Below, piece after piece: positions 9,176-19,676 of a DNA stretch of 64,000 nt. Both the position numbers and the translations under genes were made by a program. Position 1 is the first letter of the stretch. The number at the start of each line of letters is the position of its first letter. This stretch comes from Mycobacterium sp. SMC-2 (GTDB taxonomy: Bacteria; Actinomycetota; Actinomycetes; Mycobacteriales; Mycobacteriaceae), in assembly GCF_025263485.1 (NCBI RefSeq), contig NZ_CP079863.1, positions 2,418,001 to 2,482,000 on the forward strand, in the 5' to 3' direction. Below the pieces are notes generated by a model. It did no database searches and was not told the origin of the DNA. It saw only the letters and a list, made by a program, of their open reading frames with translations.

Positions 9176-9223
9176 ATTGTACCCCGGCACACTATACCCC
9201 GAGGGGGTATTTGGCAACGGGTT
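9176..9223 (-). promoter_or_regulatory. CsoR/RicR-like operator and promoter of the permease gene
   Basis: A palindrome ATACCCC-GAG-GGGGTAT spans 9194-9210. CsoR-family repressors, including mycobacterial RicR, bind this kind of A/T-TACCCC dyad and release it on Cu(I). On the minus strand TATAGT (9191-9196) overlaps one arm and TTGCCA (about 9212-9217) lies on the other side, so the dyad fills the spacer between -35 and -10. A second TACAAT is at 9176-9181. Repressor binding would block polymerase. The rest of 9153-9469 holds the mas leader; I see no gene there. Confidence 0.75.
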
Positions 9224-9469
9224 TCGCCAGCCGGTGGCTCCGGAGAAAACCCAGGTCATTCGCGTGAAGGCCGAGGGGACCGGCCGAAATCCCTGATTCA
9301 CATCACCCCGTTTGCTTCGAGCGTCTAAGCTTGGCGCTTCGTTGGGTTCCGCGTCGAAACCCGCTCGGGTTGGGGGGCGCGAGCGATGCTGCGCTGCGCC
9401 CTCTCAATTTCACCAATGCCGGCGATACTCGCAACATCGCCGGTTGGCCCGAGACGAGGTTGAACGGCG

Positions 9470-12400
9470 ATGGAACCACGCGTCACCCCCATTGCGGTCA
9501 TCGGAATGGGATGCCGGCTTCCTGGCGGGATCGACTCGCCCGAGACGTTCTGGCAGGCGTTGCTGCGGGGCGACGATCTGGTGACCGAGATCCCCGCCGA
9601 CCGGTGGGACGTTGAGGATCACTACGACCCCGAGCGCGGAGTGCACGGCCGGTCGGTATCGCGGTGGGGCGGCTTCATCGATGACGCCGGCGGCTTCGAC
9701 GCCTCCTTCTTCGGCTTCGGCGAACGCGAAGCGACCGCCATCGACCCGCAGCACCGCTTACTGCTGGAGACGTCGTGGGAAGCGATCGAGCATGCCGGCA
9801 TCGCGCCACCGTCGTTGAGCGGTTCGCGCACCGGCGTGTTCGTGGGGATGTGCCAGCAGGACTACACGTTGATGAGCGGCGATGCGGGCGTGATGGAGGA
9901 CGCCTACGGCTACACCTGCACCCCGTTCAGCATGGCCTCCGGGCGGATCGCCTACGGGCTGGGGCTGGTGGGCCCGGCCGTCACGCTCGACACCTCCTGC
10001 TCGTCCGGCCTGCTCGCCGTGCACCTGGCGTGCTCGAGCCTGAACACGGGCGAAAGCGATCTGGCCCTGGCCGGCGGCGCGATGCTGGTGCTGGATCCCC
10101 GTGTTTCGGCGTCCGCGTCCGCGCAGGGCATGCTCTCGCCCACCGGCCGCTGCCACACGTTCGACGTCGCGGCCGACGGGTTCGTCCGTTCCGACGGGTG
10201 TGCGGTGGTACTGCTCAAGCGCCTGCCCGATGCGCTGCGCGACGGCGACCGCATCCTGGCGGTGGTCCGCGGCACGGCGGTCAACCAGGACGGTCGTTCC
10301 GAGACGATCACGACGCCGTCCTGCCACGCGCAGGCCGCGGTGTACCGGGCGGCGCTGGACACGGCCGGAGTCGACCCGGCCACCGTCGGCATGGTGGAGG
10401 CGCACGGCACCGGAACCCCGAAGGGCGACCCGCTCGAGTTCACCAGCCTGACCGAGGTTTACGGCGCGGGCGGCAATCGCGTCGCGGTCGGATCGGCCAA
10501 GAGCAACGTCGGGCACACCGAGGCGGCGGCGGGCGCGGTCGGGTTGGTCAAGGCGGTGCTGGGGCTGCAGCACGGGGTGGTGCCGCCGATGGCCCACTTC
10601 ACCCGCTTGCCCGACGAGCTGGCCGGCATCGAAACGGGATTGTTTGTGCCGCAAGAGGTTACGCCGTGGCCGGACAAGGGCGAGGGGCCGCGGCGGGCCG
10701 GGGTGACGTCGTTCGGCATGTCGGGCACCAACGTGCACGCCGTCCTCGAGCAGGCGCCCGATGCCGGCGCTGACACCCGGGTCGCGGAAAGCCCACGGCC
10801 GCTGCTGTTTCCGCTGTCGTCGACTTCCGCCGACGAGCTGCGCCGGACCGCGGGGCGGCTGGCCGGCTGGCTGGACGGCAACCGCGACACCGTGTCCGCC
10901 GCCGACCTGGCCTACACCCTGGCGCGGCGCCGGGGACACCGGACCGTGCGCACCGCGGTGACCGCTTGTAGCATCGACGAGCTGACCGCCGGGTTGCGCG
11001 AAATCGCCGGCGGTGACGCCCCTTACCCGCCGGCGGCGGGTCACGACGACCGCGGGCCGGTGTGGATCTTCTCCGGACAGGGCTCGCAGTGGGCCGGGAT
11101 GGGCGCGGAGCTGCTGGCCAGGGAGCCGGCGTTCGCCACCGCGGTCGCCGAGGCCGAGCCGCTGATCGCGGCGGAGTCGGGTTTCTCGGTGACGGAGGCG
11201 ATGTCGGCGCCGGAGACGGTCACCGGCATCGATCGGGTGCAGCCGACGCTGTTCGCCTTCCAGGTCGCGCTGGCCACCGCGATGCGCGCCTACGGTGTGC
11301 GGCCCGGGGCGGTCATCGGCCACTCGATGGGCGAGATCGCGGCGGCCGTCGTCGCGGGGGCTCTGTCGCTGCACGACGGCGTCAAGGTGATCTGCCGGCG
11401 CTCCAAGCTGATGGCCCGCATCGCGGGTGCGGGAGCGATGGCCTCGGTGGAGCTGCCGGCCCAGCAGGTGCGCGACGAATTGGCCGCCCGAGGCGTCGGC
11501 GACGTGGCGGTCTCGGTGATCGCCTCGCCCAGCTCCACGGTGATCGGTGGGGCGACGCAGACCGTGCGCGATCTGGTGGCGCAGTGGGAGGCCCGCGAGG
11601 TGATGGCGCGCGAGGTGGCCGTGGACGTCGCCTCGCATTCGCCTCAGGTCGACCCGATCCTCGCCGAGTTGGCCGACCAGCTCGCCGACCTCACCCCGAC
11701 GGCAGCGGAAGTGCCGTATTACTCTGCGACGCTTGATGATCCACGCGCCCGGCCTGCCTTCGACGCCGGCTACTGGGTGGACAACCTGCGGCAGTCGGTG
11801 AAGTTCGCGGGCGCGGTGCAGGCGGCCCTCGACGACGGCCACCGCGTCTTCGGTGAACCGTCGCCGCATCCGCTGCTGACCCGGGCGGTGGAACAGACCG
11901 CGAGCGCCTCTGACGTCGGCATCGCCGCGCTCCCGGCCATGCGCCGCGAGCAGCCGGTGCCGCACGGCCTGCTGGGCTTCCTCGCGGACCTTTTCAGCGC
12001 CGGTGCCGCCATCGACTTCTCGGTGCTGTATCCGGGCGGTCGTCTGGTGGACGCCCCGCTGCCGACGTGGACGCACAAGCGGCTGCTCATCGACGCCGAC
12101 GGGTCGAATTCGCGGTCGCGCGGGCAATTCACGCTCGACGTGCACCCGCTCCTGGGCGCGCACGTGCGGCTGCCGGAGCAACCGGAACGCCACGCGTGGC
12201 AGGGCGGGGTCGGCACCGCGGCGCTGCCCTGGCTGGGCGACCATCGGGTGAACGGGCTGGCGGTCTTTCCCGGGGCCGGCTTCTGCGAGATGGCGCTGGC
12301 CGCCGCCGCCGCGGTGCTGGGCCCCGATTGCGAGGTCCGAGATGTTCGCTTCGAGCAGATGCTGCTGCTGGACGACGAGACACCGGTGAGCGCGGTGGCG

Positions 12401-15400
12401 TCGATCCGGGACGCCGGCGTCGCCGACTTCGTAGTGGAGACCGACCGCGACGGGGAGCGAGTCCGCAGCGCCGCCGCGGAGTTGCACGCGGCCGCTGACG
12501 AACAGCCACCGCGACGCGACATCGCCGCCCTGCTGGCCACCCACCCGCAACTGGGTGACGGTGCCGCGCTGCGGCAGTCGTTCGCCGAGCGCGGCGTCGA
12601 GTACGGTCCCGCATTCACCGGTCTGGTCTCGACGCGCACCGCCGAAGGCAAGAGCCGCAGCGTGGTGGCCGAGGTCGCGTTGCCCGGCGCCGTCCGTGCG
12701 GAGCAGGGGAGTTACGGCGTGCACCCCGCCTTGTTGGATGCCTGCTTCCAGACCGTGCTGGCGCACCCCGCCGTCGGTCAGGCCGCGCAAGGAGGCCTGC
12801 TGCCGTTGAGCGTCGCGCGCCTGCGCCGCCACGGTCCCACCCGCGGCGCGCGCTACTGCCACCTGCGGCTCGTCGCGGCGACCGCGTCGTCGGTGGACGT
12901 CGATCTCGACCTGCTGGATTCCGAGGGCGCCGTGGTGCTCGCCGTCCAGGGCCTGCGCATGGGAATCAGCCGCGGCGGTGCCGACCAGCTGATGTCCGAG
13001 CGGCTGCTGACCATCGACTGGCAGCAGCAGACGCTGCCGCCGACCCCCGAGCGCGCCGTTGGCGCTTGGCTGCTGATCAACACCGCCGAGGCGGACCTGC
13101 TCGCGTCCAGGCTCACCGATACAATGAAATCCCTTGGCGCACAATGCGACACGCTGAGCTGGCCGGAGCAGGCCGACCACCGGGTCAACGGCGAACGGCT
13201 CGGCGCCGCGGTGCGCGGCGGCCTCGAAGGGGTGGTGATCGTTTGCCCGCCGCCGGCCGGGGAGCCCGACGAGCAGGGCCTGCTGGACGGCCGTGAGCAG
13301 GTGCGCCATGTGGTGCGCATGATCCGCGACCTGCCGGAGATGTCGGCGACGCCGCCGCGGCTGTATGTGCTCACCCGGCGGGCCCAGATCGTGCTGGCCG
13401 AGGACGAGCCGAACCTGGTGCAGGCCGGGCTGCGCGGCCTGCTACGGGTGGTCGGCGCGGAGAACCCGCAACTGCAGACCACCCAGATCGACCTGGAGGG
13501 CGACGCCGACGTCGAACGGGTGGCGCACGAGCTGCTGTCGGGTTCGGCCGAGGACGAGACCGCCTGGCGTGGCGGGCAGTGGTACACCGCGCGGCTGCGC
13601 TGCACGCCGCTGGGGGCCGACGAACGGCGGGTCACCACGGTCAACCACGAAACCGAGCGGATGCGCGTGGTGGTTCGCCACCCCGGTGACCTGCAGACAC
13701 TGGAATTCATTGCCCTGGACCGCAAGACGCCGGGGCCGGGCGAGGTGGAGGTCGCGATCGACGCATCGAGCGTCAACTTCGCCGAAGTCCTTGCCGCACT
13801 TGGCCGCTACCCCGACTTGGAGGGCGAGCCCCATCAGTTGGGATTCGACCTGGGCGGTGTGGTGACCCGCGTCGGCGCGGACGTCACCGACCACCGGGTC
13901 GGCGACAGAGTGGGCGGTTTCTCCGGCTTCGCCAACGGCAGCTGGGGCACGTTCGTCACCTGCGATGCCCGGCTGGTGGCCACCCTGCCGTCCGGTCTGA
14001 CCGCCGGGCAGGCCGCCGCCGCGGCGACGGCGTACGGCACCGCCTGGTACGGGCTGTACGAGCTGGCCAGGATCTCGGCCGAGGACAAGGTGCTCATCCA
14101 CTCCGGCACCGGCGGGGTCGGTCAGGCCGCGATCGCGATCGCGCGGATGGTGGGGGCCGAGGTCTTCGCCACCGCGGGTAGCCCGGAGCGCCGGGACATG
14201 CTGCGCGACATGGGCATTGAGCACGTCTACGACTCACGCAGCACGGCGTTCGCCGACGAGATACGCCGCGACACCGACGGGTACGGCGTCGACCTCGTGC
14301 TCAACTCGCTGACCGGGTCCGCCCAGCGCGCCGGGTTGAACCTGCTCGCCTACGGCGGGCGGTTCGTCGAAATCGGCAAGCGGGACATCTACGACGACGC
14401 CCGCCTGGGTCTGTTTCCCTTCCGCCACAACCTCACGTTCTACGCCGTCGACCTGGCGCTGCTCACCAAGACGCATCCGCGGCGCGTGCAGGAACTGCTG
14501 CGGGCGGTATACCAGCGGATCGCCGATGGCGATCTGCCGCAGCCGATGTGCACCGAATACCCGATATCGGAGGCGGCGACGGCGATCAGGGTGATGAGCG
14601 GCGCCGAGCACACCGGCAAGTTGGTGCTCACCGTGCCGCGCACCGGCCAGACCCGCGCGGTGCTGCCGCCGGAGCAGGCTCCGGTGTTCCGCGACGACGG
14701 CGCCTACATCGTCACCGGCGGCCTGGGCGGCCTGGGCTTGTTCCTGGCTTCCGAGATGGCCAAGGCGGGTTGCGGTCGGATCGTGCTGACCGCCCGCTCC
14801 AACCCGACCCCCAAGGCGCGCCAGGCAATTGAACGGCTACGCGCGGACGGGACCGACGTCGTCGTGGAAAGCGGCAACATCGCCGAGGCCGACACCGCGG
14901 CCCGGGTGGTGGCCGCGGCCACCGCGACCGGCCTTCCGCTGCGCGGAGTGCTGCATGCCGCCGCGGTGGTCGAGGACGCCGTGCTGGCCAACATCACCGA
15001 CGAGCTGATCGACAAGGACTGGGCTCCAAAGGTCAACGGGGTCTGGAATTTACATCACGCGACGGCCGGGCAACCGCTGGACTGGTTCTGCTCCTTCTCG
15101 TCGGTGGCCGCGCTGTTCGGCTCGGCGGGCCAGGGCGCCTACGCCGCCGCCTCGAGTTGGCTGGACGCGTTCACCCACTGGCGCCGCAGCCAGGGCTTGC
15201 CCGCCACCACGATCGCGTGGGGGGCGTGGGGCGAGATCGGCCGCGCCACCTTCCTGGCGGCCGGCGGCCGCACCACGATGATCGCCCCGGCGGAGGGCGC
15301 GCAGGCGTTCGAGACGCTGCTGCGTTACGACCGCGGCTACACCGGCTACGTTCCGACGGCGGGCGCGCCCTGGCTGGCCGCGCTGGTGGCCCGCAGCCCG

Positions 15401-15748
15401 TTCGCCGAGGCCTTCCAGTCCGCCGGAGAACAGCGCGGCGGCGAGGGCGCCACGCTGCGGGCCGAACTGCGGACGCTGTCGCCCGAGGAGTGGCCGGCCC
15501 GGCTCCGTCGCCTGATCACCGAGCAGACGGGGCTGATCCTGCGCCGCCCGATCGATCCCGACCGCCCGTTCGCCGATCACGGCCTGGATTCGCTGGGCAA
15601 CCTCGAACTGCGGACCCGCATCGAAGCCGAGACGGGAATACGGATCACCCCCAAGGTCGTGGCGACCTACAACTCCGCGCGCTCCCTGAGCCTGCACCTG
15701 ACCGAGGCGCTGGTGGCCGAAGGGGAGGGCGCCGCCGCGGCGTCCTAG
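9470..15748 (+). CDS. mas: Mycocerosic acid synthase-type iterative polyketide synthase
   Basis: A 2092-residue type I synthase (M. tuberculosis Mas 2111) starting like Mas ([15 protein letters not shown]). Domain order: ketosynthase with Cys about 177 in DTSCSSG and histidines in EAHGTGT and NVGHTEA; acyltransferase with GHSMGE (Ser about 619) and the methylmalonyl-type VASH motif; dehydratase His about 924 in [12 protein letters not shown] with partner Asp in [10 protein letters not shown]; enoyl reductase NADP loop GTGGVGQ about 1547; ketoreductase GGLGGLG about 1749; carrier GLDSLG about 2040. It elongates fatty acids with methylmalonyl units to multi-methyl-branched mycocerosic acids. 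It converges on papA5 with a ten-base gap. No fadD28 lies beside it, unlike M. tuberculosis. The ketoreductase motif reads YAAASS where YAAAN is usual. Confidence 0.93.
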   Translation: MEPRVTPIAVIGMGCRLPGGIDSPETFWQALLRGDDLVTEIPADRWDVEDHYDPERGVHGRSVSRWGGFIDDAGGFDASFFGFGEREATAIDPQHRLLLETSWEAIEHAGIAPPSLSGSRTGVFVGMCQQDYTLMSGDAGVMEDAYGYTCTPFSMASGRIAYGLGLVGPAVTLDTSCSSGLLAVHLACSSLNTGESDLALAGGAMLVLDPRVSASASAQGMLSPTGRCHTFDVAADGFVRSDGCAVVLLKRLPDALRDGDRILAVVRGTAVNQDGRSETITTPSCHAQAAVYRAALDTAGVDPATVGMVEAHGTGTPKGDPLEFTSLTEVYGAGGNRVAVGSAKSNVGHTEAAAGAVGLVKAVLGLQHGVVPPMAHFTRLPDELAGIETGLFVPQEVTPWPDKGEGPRRAGVTSFGMSGTNVHAVLEQAPDAGADTRVAESPRPLLFPLSSTSADELRRTAGRLAGWLDGNRDTVSAADLAYTLARRRGHRTVRTAVTACSIDELTAGLREIAGGDAPYPPAAGHDDRGPVWIFSGQGSQWAGMGAELLAREPAFATAVAEAEPLIAAESGFSVTEAMSAPETVTGIDRVQPTLFAFQVALATAMRAYGVRPGAVIGHSMGEIAAAVVAGALSLHDGVKVICRRSKLMARIAGAGAMASVELPAQQVRDELAARGVGDVAVSVIASPSSTVIGGATQTVRDLVAQWEAREVMAREVAVDVASHSPQVDPILAELADQLADLTPTAAEVPYYSATLDDPRARPAFDAGYWVDNLRQSVKFAGAVQAALDDGHRVFGEPSPHPLLTRAVEQTASASDVGIAALPAMRREQPVPHGLLGFLADLFSAGAAIDFSVLYPGGRLVDAPLPTWTHKRLLIDADGSNSRSRGQFTLDVHPLLGAHVRLPEQPERHAWQGGVGTAALPWLGDHRVNGLAVFPGAGFCEMALAAAAAVLGPDCEVRDVRFEQMLLLDDETPVSAVASIRDAGVADFVVETDRDGERVRSAAAELHAAADEQPPRRDIAALLATHPQLGDGAALRQSFAERGVEYGPAFTGLVSTRTAEGKSRSVVAEVALPGAVRAEQGSYGVHPALLDACFQTVLAHPAVGQAAQGGLLPLSVARLRRHGPTRGARYCHLRLVAATASSVDVDLDLLDSEGAVVLAVQGLRMGISRGGADQLMSERLLTIDWQQQTLPPTPERAVGAWLLINTAEADLLASRLTDTMKSLGAQCDTLSWPEQADHRVNGERLGAAVRGGLEGVVIVCPPPAGEPDEQGLLDGREQVRHVVRMIRDLPEMSATPPRLYVLTRRAQIVLAEDEPNLVQAGLRGLLRVVGAENPQLQTTQIDLEGDADVERVAHELLSGSAEDETAWRGGQWYTARLRCTPLGADERRVTTVNHETERMRVVVRHPGDLQTLEFIALDRKTPGPGEVEVAIDASSVNFAEVLAALGRYPDLEGEPHQLGFDLGGVVTRVGADVTDHRVGDRVGGFSGFANGSWGTFVTCDARLVATLPSGLTAGQAAAAATAYGTAWYGLYELARISAEDKVLIHSGTGGVGQAAIAIARMVGAEVFATAGSPERRDMLRDMGIEHVYDSRSTAFADEIRRDTDGYGVDLVLNSLTGSAQRAGLNLLAYGGRFVEIGKRDIYDDARLGLFPFRHNLTFYAVDLALLTKTHPRRVQELLRAVYQRIADGDLPQPMCTEYPISEAATAIRVMSGAEHTGKLVLTVPRTGQTRAVLPPEQAPVFRDDGAYIVTGGLGGLGLFLASEMAKAGCGRIVLTARSNPTPKARQAIERLRADGTDVVVESGNIAEADTAARVVAAATATGLPLRGVLHAAAVVEDAVLANITDELIDKDWAPKVNGVWNLHHATAGQPLDWFCSFSSVAALFGSAGQGAYAAASSWLDAFTHWRRSQGLPATTIAWGAWGEIGRATFLAAGGRTTMIAPAEGAQAFETLLRYDRGYTGYVPTAGAPWLAALVARSPFAEAFQSAGEQRGGEGATLRAELRTLSPEEWPARLRRLITEQTGLILRRPIDPDRPFADHGLDSLGNLELRTRIEAETGIRITPKVVATYNSARSLSLHLTEALVAEGEGAAAAS

Positions 15749-15758
15749 CGGCGCCGGT

Positions 15759-17012
15759 TCACTCCATCACCCAACTGTCCTCGTCGACCAACGAGCACAG
15801 CCGCGAATGGATTGCCTCCAAAGTCTTTTCGCGTCCCGGCAGGTGCGCGTGGTGCTCGATGAACAGCCGGTTCGCGAAGGTTCCGACGCTGTAGAGGTCG
15901 ACGGGCGCACGGGTGGGGAAGTAGAGCTCGCTTTGAAAGTCCTCCAACTCGATCTCGTCGGGTACCCGCAGCGGGGGGATGGTGCCGGTGTCGGTGCACA
16001 GCACCACCGGAGGCAGCCCGGCCGGGGTGCCTTGGTATTGCAGGTTGAAATGCATTGCCGATTGCTGGATTACGCCGTCCGCCAAATCCGTGCGGAAAGA
16101 ATCCACGATCCCGCGGGCCAGATCCACCAGATCGGTGTCGGCCCTGATCTCGGCGAGATAGGTGGCCACCCCCAGCGGCAGCGTGCTGCCGGTGAGACTC
16201 ACCGGGGGGGAGAGCAGGTAACGCAGGTCGACCGGATAGATGTAGGGAATCGGGATGTGCGGGGTATTGCGCAGCTCCCACTCGGCCAGCAGAATCGCCG
16301 CCGCCACCACGGAGTTGAGGCTGAGCTGATTGGCCAGGCCGAACTCCACCAATTCCGCCGTCTCCTCTTCGGTGAACCGGACCCGGGCGATCGGGATGGG
16401 TTGGATCGCATCGGGATTCGGCATCGCCGGCGGCTTCTCCGATTCGGGCAGGTCGTAGACGAACATCGCCTTGAACAGCTTTTCCAGCCCGGACCGCTGC
16501 TGCTTGGCCACGCCGCGCTGTTCGAGCAGCAGCTCCAGCGCTTCGGGCGCGGGTTGCGGCGTGATCGGGGGCGGTGCCCCGGTGGTCACGACATCGGTGT
16601 ACAGGGAGAAGAGTTCCTCGAGGAGACCGAATGCGTGGTGTGCGTCGGCCAGGCTGTGGTGGGTGTAGAGCGTCAATTCGGTGCGTGCGCCGCTGCGCTT
16701 CAACCGGAGATTGAGCAAGGTTTGCGTCTGGTCGAGTCGCATGCCCGCGGCCGCCGGGTCGACGTCGTCGTCGATCACCCAGATGCCCGGGTGCATCAGG
16801 TCTTCGGCCACGATCTGGTAGCGGCCGTCGTCGCCCTTCTCCAGCCGGCCGGTGAAGACCGGATGGGACTCCAGCAGCGCGTCGAAGGCGTCGGCCATCG
16901 CGTCGAGGTCGACGGGGCCGTTGATGAACGCGGTGAACGCGAAATAGGTTTCGTTGACCGCGAAGACCTCTTCGCTGCGCGTCAGCTTGCGGATAACGGA
17001 TCCGGGAAACAT
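15759..17012 (-). CDS. papA5: Phthiocerol/diol diester acyltransferase PapA5
   Basis: A 417-residue acyltransferase of the condensation/BAHD-like fold (PapA5 about 422). The catalytic HHxxxD motif is THHSLADAHH with the histidines at about 118-119, and the structural DLRY segment is present. ATG at 17012 gives the family's MFPGSVIRKL start; an in-frame GTG at 17021 is also possible. PapA5 takes mycocerosyl chains from Mas and esterifies both hydroxyls of the phthiocerol-type diol. It is the last gene of the minus-strand operon, 16 bases after drrC. Confidence 0.93.
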   Translation of the reverse strand: MFPGSVIRKLTRSEEVFAVNETYFAFTAFINGPVDLDAMADAFDALLESHPVFTGRLEKGDDGRYQIVAEDLMHPGIWVIDDDVDPAAAGMRLDQTQTLLNLRLKRSGARTELTLYTHHSLADAHHAFGLLEELFSLYTDVVTTGAPPPITPQPAPEALELLLEQRGVAKQQRSGLEKLFKAMFVYDLPESEKPPAMPNPDAIQPIPIARVRFTEEETAELVEFGLANQLSLNSVVAAAILLAEWELRNTPHIPIPYIYPVDLRYLLSPPVSLTGSTLPLGVATYLAEIRADTDLVDLARGIVDSFRTDLADGVIQQSAMHFNLQYQGTPAGLPPVVLCTDTGTIPPLRVPDEIELEDFQSELYFPTRAPVDLYSVGTFANRLFIEHHAHLPGREKTLEAIHSRLCSLVDEDSWVME

Positions 17013-17028
17013 TCTCACCACTTTCTTG

Positions 17029-17859
17029 TCAGCTTGTGCTGGCGCGTCGATAGCCGACCAGCGTCGGCACGATGCACACGACGGTGATGCCGCCGGCCCA
17101 CAACAGTGTCGCGATCATCGGCCACCGCACCGGGCCGCCCAACGACAGGCCGCGCATCGCTTCGATCGCGTAGCTCATCGGCTGGTGCGCGACCACCGGC
17201 TGTATCCATTTCGGAAACTGGTCCACCGGCAAGAAACCGGTCGAGAACACCACGGCGAGAACATGCACCAGGGTGACCGTCTCGAGCAGAAAGTTGTTGG
17301 CGGTGTACAGCGCCACCATCGTGATCAGCGTCGTGAACGCAAGCCCGAATATCAGCGGAACGGCGAGCCAGGCCAGGCTCGCGAACAAGCCCTGCCGAAA
17401 GCGGAAGCCCAGCAGCATGCCCACGCCCAGCACGACCGCCGTGGTGATCATGATCCGAATCATTTCGGCGGCGAGCCGCGAGAGCGCGCCCGACGCGCGG
17501 TGCGCGGGCACCACCCACAGCCGGCGCAACAAGCCATCGGAGCGTTCGCCGATGAGGCCGATCGCGCCGATCGCCGCTCCGTTGATCGTGGCGGCGAGCG
17601 CGTTCAGCGGAACCGTGCCGTACAGCGCGCTGTGACCGGTGACCTGCGAAATGACGTTGCCGAGAATGATGTTCAACGTCAGCAGGAAGAGGACGGGCAG
17701 CACCAGGGCCTCGATCACCGTCGTCAGGTCGCGCGCCCAGCGCAGCAGAATCCGTCGCGTCTGGACCCAGGTCTGGGACACCAGCGTCCGCGGCGAGCCC
17801 TCGTGGTACCGCGGCGGGCCCAACACCAGGCTGGTGGATTCCTGATGCACCAAGGTCAT
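17029..17859 (-). CDS. drrC: ABC transporter permease DrrC
   Basis: A 276-residue ABC-2 type permease, the same length as M. tuberculosis DrrC. It has a cytoplasmic N-terminus and about six hydrophobic segments, with the ABC-2 family stretch FLPVDQFPKWIQPVVAHQP. The ATG overlaps the drrB stop (ATGA). It pairs with DrrB as the membrane half of the exporter needed to place DIM at the cell surface. The conserved WIQPxVxxQPxS motif is shared with DrrB, evidence that the two permeases are paralogues. Confidence 0.93.
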   Translation of the reverse strand: MTLVHQESTSLVLGPPRYHEGSPRTLVSQTWVQTRRILLRWARDLTTVIEALVLPVLFLLTLNIILGNVISQVTGHSALYGTVPLNALAATINGAAIGAIGLIGERSDGLLRRLWVVPAHRASGALSRLAAEMIRIMITTAVVLGVGMLLGFRFRQGLFASLAWLAVPLIFGLAFTTLITMVALYTANNFLLETVTLVHVLAVVFSTGFLPVDQFPKWIQPVVAHQPMSYAIEAMRGLSLGGPVRWPMIATLLWAGGITVVCIVPTLVGYRRASTS

Positions 17860-18668
17860 TTCGCCCGCCTGGCCAACACGATCGCCGATGTCGGTACGAG
17901 CAAGACCGTCAGCCCGCATAACCACCCCAGCGTCGGTGCCATCACCGGCCACGTCACCGATCCGCCGTACGGAGCGGCGTCGCCGGCCAGGGCGCGCAAA
18001 GCGATCACGAACTGGGACACCGGCTGGTTGCGGACCATCGGCTGGATCCAGTGCGGAAACTGCTGTGCGGGTTGGACTCCGGTGGACAGCAGCCCGAAGA
18101 TCAACGGCGGCAGGATGAGCAGCGGCGTCATGGCTTGCGGGTTGCGGGTTCCGGTGCCGATCAGGTCGGCGCCGAAGGACAACATCGACCCGATCGCCAC
18201 CACCAACACGCAAAAGGCGGCGATGTAGATCGCCGAGCGGTGAAACCGGAACCCGATCACGTAGCCACAGATCACCGCGACGAGCACCGAAATGGTGCAC
18301 CGGTACACCGCGGCCGAGATGCGGGCGCCCACCGGGGCGAACGGAGCCATCGGCATGGATCTGAACCGCCGATTGATGCCCTGCACCGAATCGGTCGCGG
18401 CCCGAAACGCCGTCGACATCGCGGCGAAGGTGATCGCCTGCAGCGCGATCAACGGCATCACGTATTGCGCGTAGCTGCTGGACAGTCCCTTGGTCGCGGT
18501 GCCCATGACCTGGTGCAGCGGGATGTAGAAGCCGGCCGTGAAGACCACCGAGGACGCGACGGTCACGATCAGCTCGCCGTTGCGCAACGTCGGTGCGATG
18601 AAGCGGGTGGTGAGCACCCACCACTGCGTCAGCGTGGACAGGTGGCGCTCGGTGGTGGTGGCGGTCAC
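17856..18668 (-). CDS. drrB: ABC transporter permease DrrB
   Basis: A 270-residue ABC-2 permease (M. tuberculosis DrrB about 289) with six predicted membrane segments and the motif FPHWIQPMVRNQPVS. The GTG start at 18668 overlaps the drrA stop, and its own stop overlaps the drrC start, so drrA, drrB and drrC are translationally coupled. With DrrC it forms the channel driven by DrrA for DIM transport. Confidence 0.92.
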   Translation of the reverse strand: MTATTTERHLSTLTQWWVLTTRFIAPTLRNGELIVTVASSVVFTAGFYIPLHQVMGTATKGLSSSYAQYVMPLIALQAITFAAMSTAFRAATDSVQGINRRFRSMPMAPFAPVGARISAAVYRCTISVLVAVICGYVIGFRFHRSAIYIAAFCVLVVAIGSMLSFGADLIGTGTRNPQAMTPLLILPPLIFGLLSTGVQPAQQFPHWIQPMVRNQPVSQFVIALRALAGDAAPYGGSVTWPVMAPTLGWLCGLTVLLVPTSAIVLARRAK

Positions 18669-19666
18669 CCGACGGCCTGGGTCGCGACGGGTGTGCGCGC
18701 GGCGGGGGATTCGTCCGTCAGCGCGAGGAATACGTCGTCGAGCGACGGGCGCCGCAGGGCCACGTCGGCCACGTCGATGCTGGCGGCGGCCAGTCGCCCG
18801 ACGGCTTCGACGAGTGTGTTGGCACCGTCCGGCGCGGGTATGGCGATCCGATCCGAATCCGATGTCAGGGTCGCCCTGATCTTGTCCGGCACCAGCGGGC
18901 CGAGGACGTCAGCGATCGCGCGCAGATCCGCGAGCCGCCGCGGCACGATCTCGCAGTAGCTGCCGCCGGTGCGCTCCTTGAGCTCGTCGGCCGTTCCCTC
19001 GGCGATGACCCGGCCGTGGTCGATCACGACGATCCGGTCGGCCAGCGCGTCGGCCTCCTCGAGGTACTGCGTCGTCAGCAGGGTGGCGATGCCCGCATCC
19101 TTGAACTTGCCGACCAGGTCCCAAATGCTCTGCCTGCTACGCGGATCCAGCCCGGTCGTCGGCTCATCCAGAAAGACCACCTGGGGCCGGACCACCAGCC
19201 CGCAGGCGATGTCGATGCGACGGCGCATGCCGCCGGAGTAGGTCTTCACCCGCCGGCCGGCCGCATATGCCAGGTCGAATTCGTCGATGAGCTGCTTGGC
19301 GCGGGCGCGGGCCGCCGACTTGCTCAATCCGAACAGCCGACCGAACATGACCAGGTTCTCGGTCCCGCTGAGCATGTCGTCGATGGCCACTTGCTGTCCG
19401 GTGAGCATGATCGATCGGCGCACCCCGGCCGGCTCGGCGACGACGTCGTAACCGGCGACCACCGCGCGGCCGCTGTCCGGCCGGCTCAGGGTCGATAAGA
19501 CGTCGACGAGCGTCGTCTTGCCCGCGCCGTTCGGCCCGAGCAGGCCGAGCACCTCGCCGCGATCGACTTCAAAGCTGACCTCGTGCAAGGCCACGAAGTC
19601 GCCGAAGGTCTTGCGAACCTTGTCGACGACGACCGCCTTGTCAGTCGCTCTGCGTGCGTGCCTCAC
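18665..19666 (-). CDS. drrA: ABC transporter ATPase DrrA
   Basis: A 333-residue daunorubicin-resistance-type ABC ATPase (DrrA 331). Walker A is GLLGPNGAGKTT, the signature is YSGGMRRR, Walker B with catalytic Glu is VVFLDEPTTGLD, and an H-loop-like segment lies in LLTTQYLEEAD, where the usual His is Gln. The DrrA-type C-terminal extension is present. The GTG start lies ten bases after the ppsE stop. It powers the DrrBC permease in DIM export. Confidence 0.94.
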   Translation of the reverse strand: MRHARRATDKAVVVDKVRKTFGDFVALHEVSFEVDRGEVLGLLGPNGAGKTTLVDVLSTLSRPDSGRAVVAGYDVVAEPAGVRRSIMLTGQQVAIDDMLSGTENLVMFGRLFGLSKSAARARAKQLIDEFDLAYAAGRRVKTYSGGMRRRIDIACGLVVRPQVVFLDEPTTGLDPRSRQSIWDLVGKFKDAGIATLLTTQYLEEADALADRIVVIDHGRVIAEGTADELKERTGGSYCEIVPRRLADLRAIADVLGPLVPDKIRATLTSDSDRIAIPAPDGANTLVEAVGRLAAASIDVADVALRRPSLDDVFLALTDESPAARTPVATQAVG

Positions 19667-19676
19667 TGCCTTCCCC

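Noticed and set aside
9758..13309. A 1183-codon open frame on the minus strand opposite mas
   Set aside because: It mirrors mas codons in a very high-GC gene, is Arg/His/Gly-rich without domains, and overlaps an unmistakable synthase.
17013..17021. Upstream GTG start for papA5
   Set aside because: The internal ATG at 17012 reproduces the conserved MFPGSVIRKL start; the GTG remains possible but adds only three residues.
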